Assembly: GCA_022749755.1 (NCBI GenBank)
Contig: CM040444.1
Location: 8,986,774 to 9,050,773 of the forward strand
Source of the DNA: Azadirachta indica
Taxonomy: Eukaryota; Streptophyta; Magnoliopsida; Sapindales; Meliaceae
Length of the DNA: 64,000 nucleotides
Direction of reading: 5' to 3'
Shown: positions 22,602 to 33,772 of the stretch, in pieces
Layout: the number at the start of each line of letters is the position of its first letter
How positions within the stretch are numbered: the stretch's first letter is position 1
Notes under the pieces: model-generated
Databases searched by the model: none
Told to the model about the DNA's origin: nothing
The model's input: the letters and a program-made list of their open reading frames with translations, nothing else
Made by a program: the position numbers and the translations under genes

Positions 22602-24990
22602 ACCATAATATATATTCTTCTTTATTTTCTCTGTCTATATTAATTAAAATTGATAGAGATATCCGATAACGTCAGGTCCTACTTTTTCTAATTGTTACAA
22701 AAATCATACATTAAAACAAGTTAGATATATTTTTTTATAATTTATTATAGTTAATTTTTTAAAAGTAAAAATATTATCATTTGGTGTTTCTTAAGACATC
22801 TATCGAGTAACATAATTAAAAAGATAGTAACATCAAAAACACAAAAATCAGAAAAAACATGTTTAATTGATAAATACTTGAAGTGAATGCTCGCTTTTAG
22901 CAACAAATTATACGAGGTCAAAAGAGTGAAAAATAATATTTTTACCTGCTTTTATTTTTATAATTAATAAAAAATGCAAGATTGTTTCTCGTTACGAAAG
23001 AGGAGAAAAAGATGAAGTGATGAAGAAAAAGTTAACGGAGGTACGTGGGCTCTGAAGGTATTGTAGGCCCTACTCTTTAATAATTTGGTAGAACTTGCAA
23101 GTGATTAGTTGTGCGTGTACGTCTTTTTGTATTTTTTTTTTTTGGTTAAGTGCAAAAGTAATATTTAATTATTCTCATTCAACGATATATGTCTATATAT
23201 GCATAACGTAGAATTAATGTTCGATTAATTCTATAATTTTGCATTAGTTATTGATAACAAGTAGATTAAATAAGAGGGATATGGCCTGAGTATGCAAGTT
23301 TTAATGACGATAGAATGAGTAAATCCCTATAAGATTGAAAGGATCGAGTTTGTATGGAGTCATCCAATTTCAAGAAATCCAACTGTAATAAATTAATCTT
23401 AAATTTTGAAATTTTAAAAATATTACGTTGATAACCGAATTTTGGGATGTAACATCCAACAAATCCCTCTTTTCTTTCACTTTTGATATGCAAAAGAAAA
23501 GAAAACTAGAGGAAGGTCTACGTTTTAGCAAAAACTCTCCAATGTTTAAGAAAAATTCTTTGAATTTAGTGAGGCAATAATTTAGCACAGTTTCGATATG
23601 ATATGTTAATAAATATTCTCAAACATGTCTCCTTTATTTTGGTCTTTATATAATTGAACTTCCTAACCATTATCACGACTTTCATTGTTAATAAATAACT
23701 ACTACCAGAGTTCGTAGAAAGATGGGATAGTGGGTTGTTATCCCACGATTTTCGCGCTAACTCTTGTCCACTAGTCGTTGCTCCCTTGTGTTATAGGCTA
23801 CCTTGGACAATATTCACTGACCTGACCTCATGGTTTGGAGTCACACAAGTCTGCACAATTGATATGTAGCAATTCCACATTGGGGATATGGTATGTTTGA
23901 CCCTAAGGTGAATTAGTTCGACCTTTGATCTCGTAAATCTCCCACGACTCTACGGCCCCCAATTTTCAATAAAAAGAATTTTCATTGGAAACTGATAGCT
24001 GACCTGAATAAGCGAGAAGCTTCTCTAGTAAGCTTAGAGTTTCTTCAAGGTACAATAAAGCAGCAGCTGCATTTAACAACACAGCCCCAATATTTGCAAC
24101 TGTTACCTCACGAGGCATGTAGTAGCCATAAACAATGTAGAATAGTTATGGCGTCCGTTGGTTTCATCTGTGCTTGCCATTTATATCCATCATGTTAGTC
24201 CAGCGTGGCATGTTCTTTCCACTAAGCTATTACCTCATATTAGTAACCATGCGATTCGATCTCATCCTTCCATTTTTCAATGGTTAGAATTGAAGATTTT
24301 CAATTTATTTAAAGTCAACATTTCCTCTTCTTTTCTTCACTTTTGGCAGACACATCAAGCATCGAAGACTCTCAGTGCATTTCTTGTACAATCAAAGCTT
24401 CCCAACACTTCGCATCACAGTGATCTTTCTCGCGTGATATCCACCAACAACAAAGACTTCCCAAATCAGTGAGTGCTTCCTCTATTCTTTATCGCATTTT
24501 ATGAATTTCTTCTGTTGATGTTAATTTCTTTCACATATCATCAAAACTAATATGAGTCTTTCTTTCCCATTTTGATGAAAAAATCTCTTTAGTGTACTTG
24601 TTTTGTGATGGATTATGAAATGATATATTATGGGTTTTAGCATAGTTTAAAATTTAAGCATATATCACTTCTATAATCTAGGGTTTTAAAACGTGTTACT
24701 GTGTGTTTTGGGCACCGTTTTAGCTATTTTTGTGTATGGTTCAAAATGTTCTATAACCATAGAGACTTACTTTTCGTTACTTAGGACATAGGTAAGTCCA
24801 AGTAAAGTTCATAGTCTGCACCACAGCAGATAGAGCCAATTAGGTAATTAAACAAGGATTTGTTACATACCCGAGTATATATTCTCCTAACCTGAGTTGA
24901 TGTTGGTCTAGCTGACCAAATCTTGTTTACCTTGACTACGGTCCATGGGACAAACTGTGGCATCTGATGAAAGGGACTCTTAGAACAAAT
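21581..24990. other. Intergenic DNA without a recognisable gene
   Basis: Several unassigned short frames (21593-21778 +, 22299-22523 -, 23266-23588 -, 24158-24472 +). Simple repeats are TTAA units at about 22090-22118 and TTTA units at about 22568-22600. A minus-strand open stretch at about 24146-23990 with an alanine/leucine-rich helix is noted under findings. Confidence 0.4.
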
Positions 24991-24999
24991 TTGAGGAGC

Positions 25000-26110
25000 C
25001 CCTGGTTCATTTTCCTAGTAGCCCAGGGAGTGATTTGGTGAGCTCGTCATTCAGCTCCTTTGATATGTGTGGAGTTGGTTGTCGCCTAAAACTAGGTTAG
25101 CTTATGTAGAGCTATACGATGGAGAAATCTCATTTAAGAAAGCCACTTCTTTAGCTATGTATGACCCGCGAATCGAAACTAGGGTCTCTAAGATAATAAT
25201 GATATCTGACAGCTCTTCTTTCGTTGTGTCGGGGGAAATGGAACCTGATAGAACTGAGATGGGAGATCAAGAGGTTCTCCGACATCTGCAGAACTTGGTC
25301 CAGAAGGCCACCCAAAAGCCTGAAAAATCAGTTGTCACTAGCTATATAAGTACTCCTCAGAGAGTTGTTGAGGGTTTTGACAACCTTGAAACTAGTGGGA
25401 TAAAAATCTTTACCATTGTTTTCTGGAATAGAGGCGGTGCTGTTTTGAGAGTGAATAACATAACTGTCCACTGGTGATGATGTTCTGAAATACAGAATGC
25501 CGTCAGGCAAGTGGTAAAAATGGAGATGATGAGACTAACAGTGAAGGTAATGGCGAAAACGATAAGGGTGACGATGAAAATGATGGTGAAAGAGGAGAGG
25601 GGAAAAATGAGGATGGTGATGATGAGGAAGATTATGATAATGATTAGGTTGAATCTGCCCTTGATATAACAAAGAAAAATGGCCCTTATGAGGCTTACTG
25701 GTTTGAATCCACTATTACGACTATCGATTTAAAGGCCTATAGGAAAGCCTATCAAATCCCAGACGATATAGTCTCTGAGCTCCTTGACGCCAAAGAATTC
25801 TAAGTCAACCCAAATGCCATGCAATTGCATTTCATAATGAATTTTTTAACCTCGGGCTTGGATTGCCTATATAATTGTACTTTGCCACCCTCCGTCACAC
25901 TTTGTATCCCTCTTTACTAACTAGATGTTAATAGTGGCGGATTATAATTGGCCTCTTCATATGGGCCAAAGTCGCATCTAATTTTGAGCCTAACCTAGAT
26001 GAGATCAAGTACATGAACTTGTTGAAGAAGAACCCGAAGGCCAGCCTGAGCTTCTATTACCTCCAATCTAGGCTTAGGACAGGTGATTGATAACCTCTCT
26101 TGCAACAAAG
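25000..26110 (+). pseudogene. Possible gypsy-type retrotransposon N-terminal fragment
   Basis: Plus-strand frames 25067-25477 and a stretch from about 25640 (YRKAYQIPDD, then a block ending LTSGL) recall the plant 'putative gypsy type transposon' N-terminal domain (PF04195-like), followed by a KKNPKASLSFYYLQSRL-like block. An acidic Asp/Glu/Asn-rich low-complexity run at 25545-25650 separates the two parts. Stops at 25479, 25646 and later disrupt it. No RT or integrase follows. The family call is tentative. Confidence 0.3.
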
Positions 26111-26414
26111 ATTGGAAGCACAAATAGGTTTTTGTAAAGGGAAAGTGGGGTCAATCACTACATCCGTTAGGATTAAGGGGAAATATTCCTAACAGTTTTA
26201 ACAAAGTAAGTTCACTTTCCTTTACTTCCTGCTCAAATTTGGCTCTGTAAAACATGACTCAACTCTTTTTGTTTCTATTTTTAGTAATATTTTCAAACAT
26301 TGTAATAGGTGAAGGGGGATTACAACTCCAAGATTATATCTAGAAGATATTGTTCAAATTTCGTGATATCCTTTAGAACCACTCGTATTAACTCTACTCA
26401 GCAATTCACAGATG

Positions 26415-27039
26415 TATCTACTTTGTGAGAGTGTGAGTTTTGATTTTGTTCTGCTAACTTCGACTCCAAGGAAGTAATGTAGCTGTCCTAGATCTTTCAA
26501 GGCAAAGGTTTTATTCATTTAGTATATGATTCTTTATATTTCTTCATTGTTACTACCTGTGACCACAATATCATCAATATGTACCAAAATGATTACCAAG
26601 TCTTTGCCAATTCTTTTGAAGAAGAGAGACGTATCACACCTTGAGTATTCAAATCCCCATTGCTTCAATGCATTATTCAACTTCTCAAACCATGCTCTTG
26701 AAGCTTGTTTCAAGCCATGGAGAGCCTTTTTTTAGTTTGCAAACATGATTAGGTTTAGTTGCATCAAGGAATCCTTCAGGTTGTGTCATGTGAACTGTTT
26801 CTGTCAGATCACCATTCAAAAATGCATTGTTCAGATCTACTTGCCTCAAATCCCAGTTGTTGATCACTGCAAGGCTCAAAATAATCCTAATTGTAAAAGC
26901 CTTAACGACTGGGCTGAAGGTTTTATTGTAATCTACACTTGCCGTTTGATGATACCCTTTGGCAACTAGTCTTACCTTGAACCTGGAAATCTATGTTAAG
27001 TGTCCAAGTTTGGTTTTCTTTCAAGGTAGTAAGTTCATC
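26415..27039 (-). pseudogene. copia reverse transcriptase, N-terminal part
   Basis: The minus-strand frame 26879-26685 contains [17 protein letters not shown], the hallmark copia RT block, then MTQPEGF and VCKLKKG. The region around 26620-26550 encodes LVILVHIDDIVVTGSNN, where the catalytic (V)DD is seen as IDD. The sequence ends soon after, so thumb and RNase H are absent. Confidence 0.8.
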
Positions 27040-28419
27040 TACCATAGCTTGGCTTTATTCTGGACTTGGCAAGGCTACTTGAACATCTCTCGGAATCTCA
27101 GTTGTAGGTTGTTTTGTGACAATGATTGAGTAGATCTTTGGTTTAAAGATTCCTACTTTAGCTCTAGTTATCACAAGATGTGTTGGCAATAGGCTTTGTG
27201 CTTGCTGTGTTATAGGTGTTTTAGGTGATTCACAGTTTGAAGGGATAGTGTTTGGTTAATATTGTTGATTTAGGCTATATGTGTTTTAAGTTTCTTCATC
27301 AAGGTTTTGATGGGTTCCCACCAGAATTTGAGTGGCATGCTTGCTTGAGTTAGCAAGGTGAGGCCAGTTTCTACAATATGTCTGTGTTTTCTCTTTGCTT
27401 TTCCATTTTGGTGATGGGTATATGGACATGAGTATCTCACGGTTATTCCCTCCTGTTTCAGGTAAGCTCAAACATTCTGAATTCACCTCCCATATCACAT
27501 TGTATGGCTTTGATTTTCTTGTCTAGCATAGTTTCAACTGGTGTTTTGAATTGTTTGAAGATGCTGAGTGCTTCTCCTTTGGTTTTCATGGTATATATCT
27601 ATGTAAAGTTGGTTTTATCATCAACTAAGGCTATGTAATATCTGTACCCTTGGTTTGACAATACTGGTGCTGGTCACCAGGGATCAGAATGTATAATCTC
27701 TAGAGATTTTGATGATATGGTTTCTATGCTTTTAAAGGCTAATTTATGCAATTTCCCAAATTGACAAGCTTTGCAAAAATTTGAAATAAATTTTTCATTG
27801 ACATCAAAGTGAGTACAATTTGATAGACTCTTTTTCAAAGAAAGAGAGTGTGGATGTCCTAGCCTCCTATGCCATACATTCCAGTCTCCATCTATACTTA
27901 TTTATTTCCTAGTATACTCTGAGTTGTATAAACAAAAGGACAACATAGACTCAGGATTCTTGGGTGTTGGTCCATTCTTTTATGCTGAGAAAAAGGAAGA
28001 TGAAGATGTGGTGAGATTGGAAGGGCAACAAAGCAGCTGATGTAACCCATCTTTAGCCACTCCTTGCATTAGTGTTTTCCCTTGCAACTTGTCCTTGATT
28101 AAGCACAAGTTTTTGTCAAAGATGGCATTAATGCTGTTATCAGAAATTAATTTAGATACACTAATCAAATTTTTGGTTATTGCAGGCACATGTAAAATAT
28201 CTTTCAGGTGGAGGTGTTTGATGTCTTGTGTGTGAACTGTGGGCAATGATGCATAACATATATGAGTGATTTTGAGCAAGTATCCATTACCTACTGCCAG
28301 TTGTTGTTCACCCTTGAACTCAGATCCAATAGAGAGATTTGCAAGGTTGTTGGTGACATGATTTGAAGCTCCACTGTCTAGATACCAAGCTGAGTCAATT
28401 GTGGTTTCAGGACTTGTTA
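27040..28419 (-). pseudogene. copia protease and integrase, broken
   Basis: After the zinc knuckle, the protease-like SGASNHVTNNLANL (about 28390-28340) follows, then LKDILHVPAITKNLISVSKL (about 28215-28150), the standard copia spacer. The integrase zinc region with ACQFGKLHKL (about 27770) and a catalytic-core stretch AIQCDMGGEF (about 27510-27480) follow. Frames change several times between 27900 and 27290. Confidence 0.75.
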
Positions 28420-29377
28420 CGTAGGCTTACTTCAGGTTGTTTCTGCTACCAGTCCTTGGAACAAACTTCTTGTTGAATCTGTTCCAACACCTACAAGCTT
28501 CATGTCCTGGTTTGAAGCAGATTTGGCATATAGGTTTGATACCATCTTCCCCAAGATTCTTTTCTTTCCCTTTGTTCTCAGAATTTCCAACATGCTGGTT
28601 TTGATTCATTCTTCCTAACCAATTTCTTTTGTTGAAGTTGTTATGCCTAGGCTACATATAGTTTGTTGTAACATTTGTTCCGAAGTTGATGTCTGCAGGG
28701 GACTGATTCTTTTCTACTCTTTTCTCATGACTGATTAACATGGAATAAACTTCTTGCAGTGGTAGCTTCTCTGGCCTGGAAGTGATATTGACAACTATTG
28801 GATCATACTCAGGTCCTGAACCCTCCATAAGAAAATGTATCAGTTCAACATTTGTCACATAATTTCCTGCACATCTCAAATCCTCCACCAGAGATTTCAT
28901 CTTCAGGTAGTACTCATTCATGGACATACCTTCCTTTTTGGTGTTGTGAATCTCACTTCTCAGATGCATTGTTCTTGCGGTAGTTTGAGCCATGAAATAT
29001 TTTTTGCAAGGCACTCCACAGATCAAGCAATGTCTTACATTCAAGAACAATACCCAGAACTCCTTCAGACATAGAGGAAAGCATCCAACTCATCAACATT
29101 TGATCTTGTTTTTGCCATACCAAGTACTCGGGATTGATGTTGGTGACAACATTTTGCTCCTGGTCTATGCTAACAAGCATCCTTCTAGGTATTTGTTGAT
29201 TTGCATCAATGAAATCTTCAAGGCTGTTTGCTCTTATGCTTGGCAGAACTTGAGTCTTCCACAACAAATAATTAGAGTGGGTGAGCTTGATAGGAGTACC
29301 AAAAAAAAAGGTGTATTTGGCTGAATTGTTGAGGAAGGATTTAAGGTAGTTGCATTGTTGTTGCTACTAGTCGTCAT
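28420..29377 (-). pseudogene. copia gag, frameshifted
   Basis: The ATG at 29377 lies two bases after the primer site. The Gag matrix/capsid block shows NYLLWKTQVLP, then LVWQKQDQMLMSWMLSS, a common copia pattern (UBN2-like). A frameshift near 29000 moves to the frame with MRMHLRSE/MNEYYLKMK-like blocks and EKLPLQEVYSMLISHE. The zinc knuckle CQICFKPGHEACRC (within 28609-28427) has intact Cys-Cys-His-Cys spacing. Its function would be RNA packaging. Stops between the pieces prevent expression. Confidence 0.82.
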
Positions 29378-29393
29378 AGCTCTGATACCAAGT

Positions 29394-29736
29394 TAATTTT
29401 GGAGTAGAAAATTCCTATTATTTCTAGTAAAACGGCTACTACTTAGAAAATATAATGATATCTTTTATAGGAAGCAAAAAAGACCTAGCTAACCCTAACG
29501 AATATTCTATAAAACAGTCTATATTAATTCAATACAGACATTCTATGATCTCCATCAAGCAAATGCAAATTTGTTTCTGTATACATTGTGGCATGATTGC
29601 TGTAGTGCGTGTTTTTTGTTGTACCAGAATCCATGCCTTTTATCTCTTTTTTATTTGCTGGCATCTGTACTATAGTGTTGGTTGGGTTATACTGACAAAT
29701 GATTTGGGATTTACTTGAGGCCCAGCTTCTTCAACA
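29394..29736 (-). repeat. 5' LTR of truncated copia element
   Basis: On the minus strand it would start TGTTGAAGAAGC (29736) and end near 29394, next to the tRNA-Met primer site. Boundaries are approximate because no partner LTR is present. Confidence 0.5.
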
Positions 29737-29805
29737 GCACCCATCTAAATGAAGCTCTAAAAGGCATTCCATTCTTCTCTCAGTCTCTGGAAGCTTTCTT
29801 AGTTT

Positions 29806-31830
29806 CTAAAAGGCATCTAAATGTAAATTTGATGGCAACGATTCTAAGGGATATCCATGCCAATCAAGTAACCGTAACTCATTCAAGAGCCCTTTAAGAC
29901 CTTCGAGAAGCTCTACATTATGGATTCTGAGCAGTCCTAGGTTGGTCATTTTAGAAAAGGATTTATCTTTTGGTCTTGAATGTGTGTTATCTTTCCAAGA
30001 GTTGAGCATTATGCCTTCAACTGCTTCGGTTCCCTGAAATCATAAACAAGAAGAGAAGAATGTCAAAATAATTGATAAAAGAATGAAGAGATTCAACTGG
30101 TTAAAACAATAGCTGATCATGAATTGAAAATATATGTTTTCTAGCAAGTCACTTACTGTGTTTTTTTGTTAACAAATTGTCAACATCTTCGTTTTGCCAC
30201 AATTGGCAACGTTTTCTAGGTTCCTCAAGGCATTGTCTTTTCACAGAATTGTGGCCCATTTCTTGTACCAAATCATGTATCCACAGTGCGTTATTATTGA
30301 TTACTATTAATGATTTTTCAATGAGAACAAGTATGCCAATTATTGGGTTTAAATCACAACTCTCCAAAATTTTTATAACATAATCTCTATCAAAACCTTT
30401 AAAGAAACATGCAATATCAAAAAAAATTTTCTTCTCTATTGCTTTTAACCCATTAAAACTTATTTAAATTATCTGTAAAATTTCATTTTTTGAATCATTT
30501 TTCAATCTTTGTAGTGCACTTTCCCATTCGTCAACAATTCTACCAAACAGAAAGGAACCAATTACTTCTAGAGCCAATGGAAGGACACTTGCATACTTTA
30601 CAACACGTTTATGCAAATGCTCATATTCTCTTTGAGGTTCATGGGCTCCAAAGGCTTTCATACAAAATAGTTGAAGAGCTTCATCATCACATAGCTCCTC
30701 AAGCTTATACACTTCATCCACTCCACATGTCATTAATAAATGTTTATCTCTCGATGTTATTATAACCCTGCTATCTAAACCAAACCAATCATGTTTTCTG
30801 GCTAGACATTCTAACTGCGTTTCATGAACCACATCATCGATTATGAGAAACAATTTTTTTTTGTCCCAACCTACTTTTTATTAAGTTAATGCAAGCATAG
30901 ACATTCCATATGTTACAATTTGTTAACTTTAATAATTCATAAAGAAGTTGTTTTTGTAAAGAGATCATGCCATCTTTTTCACAAATTTCTCTAACATGGA
31001 CAAGAAAACTACTTCCTTTGAATTCACAAGATATTAAATCATAAAGAACTCTCACAATAGTTCTCTTACCCAGTCCACCCATCCCACAGATTCCTGTCAT
31101 GTGAATGCCATTAGATTTTGTATCCAAAAGCAACATCAGTTCCTCTAAACGTGAATTTATTCCTACTAAATTTTTATGAGTTTCAAAATTTGTAGGAATT
31201 AATCTACTTAATATATCCTTGACAACATCCTCTATAAATTCTTACTCATTCTTGCAAACAGAAAAGAATAAAAAAGATTTGATGTTTTCATATAATAAAT
31301 GTCCTCTCGTTCCTTCTTGAAAATAAAATAATATATTTAAAAAGGAGAAAAAAATATAACAATAATTAAATACCTATCCTTTAATTCCCATCTTGAGATA
31401 TGAGCCATCTCCTCCAGAGCGTCTCTCCACTTTTACACCTTTCCTATATTCTCCCTAAATGATTCTTCACGTTTAGCAAAAACTTCTTCAAAGTTGCATG
31501 TCTGTTTCCTTAGAATAATTGGTTCCACATCGTAAAACATTAGAAAAATAATTTGTTGATCAGCACTTTTATTTTTGCATTCAACAACCTTAACAAGTTC
31601 TTCCAAGCACTAAATCAACTAAGCATAGTTTTTTGAGAAAATAATACTTAAAATTCTTAATTCTTCAATAGCTTTAAAAAGTCTTGCGAAATAGATTTCT
31701 TCTCTCAATGTCTGTATCTTCTTTGAATACATTAATTCCTTTTTTATTCAAAGCAATATTAAGGTGATCTTTGAAGTTTTTACGAGTATCTTTGCCTCTA
31801 GAGCTTAAAAGGACATCATATCTTCAACAA
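29806..31830 (-). pseudogene. TIR-NBS-LRR disease-resistance gene, broken
   Basis: TNL proteins are intracellular immune receptors. Minus-strand order: a TIR domain (31820-31390; YDVLLSSRGKDTRKNF start) with stops, a linker (EFIEDVVKDILSRLIP), then NB-ARC (31140-30460) with P-loop GMGGLGKRT, kinase-2 LIIDDVV, RNBS-B SRVIITSRDKHLL and VLPLALEVIGSFL in place of GLPLAL. Next are a winged-helix part with IHDLVQEMG (MHD-like region, 30367-30149) and a short LRR start (LRLLDWHGYPLESLPSNLH, about 29870). Frameshifts occur near 30860 and 30470. LRRs end where the copia element begins. TNLs are characteristic of eudicots. Confidence 0.88.
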
Positions 31831-33772
31831 GAGGAAAGATTAATGTCTGAAGTAACACTTTGGGTGCTCAGTGAAGCAACTTGCTGAAAATTTAGAATAA
31901 AATTAATTACTTCACGGCAACCAACTGTATAAGAACTCCCACTTCCTCCCCTTTCTCCAATGAAAAAACTAAAATAAAATAAAACTGAACAAAATAAAAA
32001 AGGAGAACGGAAAGAAATTACAATTACTATCAATGTGATTGGAATTCTAATATTAAAAGACAGAAAAAGAATACCTGCAAATTGATGAGTTCCCTTGAAA
32101 AAAATCCAATACATTGATGTCAAAATTCTCATTAATAATATTTTCATTTAAAATATCATTTAGATTATATGATATTACAATTTTAGATTTCAGATAATAA
32201 ATATTTTAAATAAAAAGGAGAAAGTTTGGAGAGAGAATATTTTATTGTATGGACAAATGTGATTTCAAGAAGAATGGAGAAGAAAAGTTAATTTCATTAA
32301 CATATCAACCCACCCCTAGATCTATTACCTTCAACAGTTACCATAATTAATCAGTACAAAGAAAATTTTCAAGTCAATATAGAAAGATCAAAAGCAAAGC
32401 ATTGATGAGTATTATTCTTGTTATACCCAAAATTCTTAACTAATAGGCCTAAGCCTAAAATTAATTTGAACACAAGATTAATTTGTAGCTTAGTAGGAGA
32501 CCCTTGTTTCTAAGGAGACAATTAAACTTTTGAGGCGAATTACTAAAATGACTTTGACGAGGAGAAATAGACGACGATTGTAAAATGAATCCCTATAAGA
32601 CCTCATTACCTGAAGGTAACTGAGTACTCCAAAAAGAAGAGAGAGGCTTCCTTGATTGTGAAATTTAATTTTGCTTCCTGCTAAAATCTTGTAAACACTC
32701 ATTAGAAAGCGAGAGGTTCCATCAAATTGAAAACCTATAAACTCCCATGAAAGTACTTGCACTTAAATGTGCATATACTCAAAAAGGGGAAGCGGTTTCC
32801 TTAAGTGTGAAGCCTATCACTATCTCCCAAAACCAAAAGCTCAAGTGGAAGGAGAGAGAAATGACTATGCCCTTCTTCTAATAGCACAAGGGTTCAAAGG
32901 AGGGAGACAGTAACAGAAGTCAACATAAATAAATACACATGGTGAAGTTATAAGAAGTTATAAGAAGTTATAAGTATGTCATGTGGCGCCTACATCTTGA
33001 CACTTGTTTAAAGAAATTACAAAACCCTTATCAAATTAATGAACTACTATAAAAGACCAAATTTTTACTTTGAAGGAAAGAAAAAACCCAAGGTCATTCG
33101 GAAAAATTCTGTCTCTCTAAATTTAGAGTTTCTCTCTCTAATAATATTTTTGTTAACGAACTTGATCGTTGGAGGATTTACGCTGAAAAATAATTAGACA
33201 TCTCCCGACCATTCTTTATTTTGTAGAAAAGAAAAAGAACTTCTACTACTTGAAGCAGATGTGTAAATAGGGTATCCACGTCATCAAGTTTGGATAAAAA
33301 TTGCATCAATAATTCTAAAAACAATAATACGATCGATATATATATATATATATATAGATATAGATATATGAATGTGCATAAAACTTACCAGTTTGAGTTT
33401 GTTGTAGAGCCTGCAGTGATGTGATAGAGAAACTCTTTGACTTCAAAGCAAACGATGCTCGGTACTCTTGTTTCTTCTTTAAATACTAATATATTGTAGA
33501 TTTGGTCTAACTTAATATGTGAAATAATAATAAAGAATGATTAACTAAAATAAAAATTCAGCTTATAGAATCGAAGTCTTGATCAATGATATTATGTTGT
33601 AAAACGAAGGTTTGCATACCAAAGTTAATTAAATATTGAAGAAACTTAAGATCTCAATACTAGAAACAATTTTAAATAGTAAAAAACAACTTTATATATA
33701 AGTGGTCCTTTCTAAGCCAACAAAAATAGTTATAAACTCAATTTGAGAATATATATATCGAAGCGCTGAGGA
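31831..33772. other. Region upstream of TNL pseudogene, no gene recognised
   Basis: It could hold the decayed TNL promoter and first exon. A TAAGAAGTTA triplet repeat sits near 32946-32975 and a TA/GATA microsatellite at about 33335-33368. Minus-strand frames at 31824-32147 and 32490-32762 have no recognisable domain. Confidence 0.4.

Larger units (their letters stand above)
26415..29736 (-). mobile_element. Ty1/copia retrotransposon, 3'-truncated
   Basis: On the minus strand this runs LTR (29736-29394), primer site TGGTATCAGAGC (29390-29379), gag, protease, integrase and the first part of reverse transcriptase, ending just past the YVDD region near 26415. No second LTR was found to the left, so the 3' part of pol and the 3' LTR are missing. 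It abuts the LRR end of the resistance-gene pseudogene and may have cut it. Confidence 0.82.
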
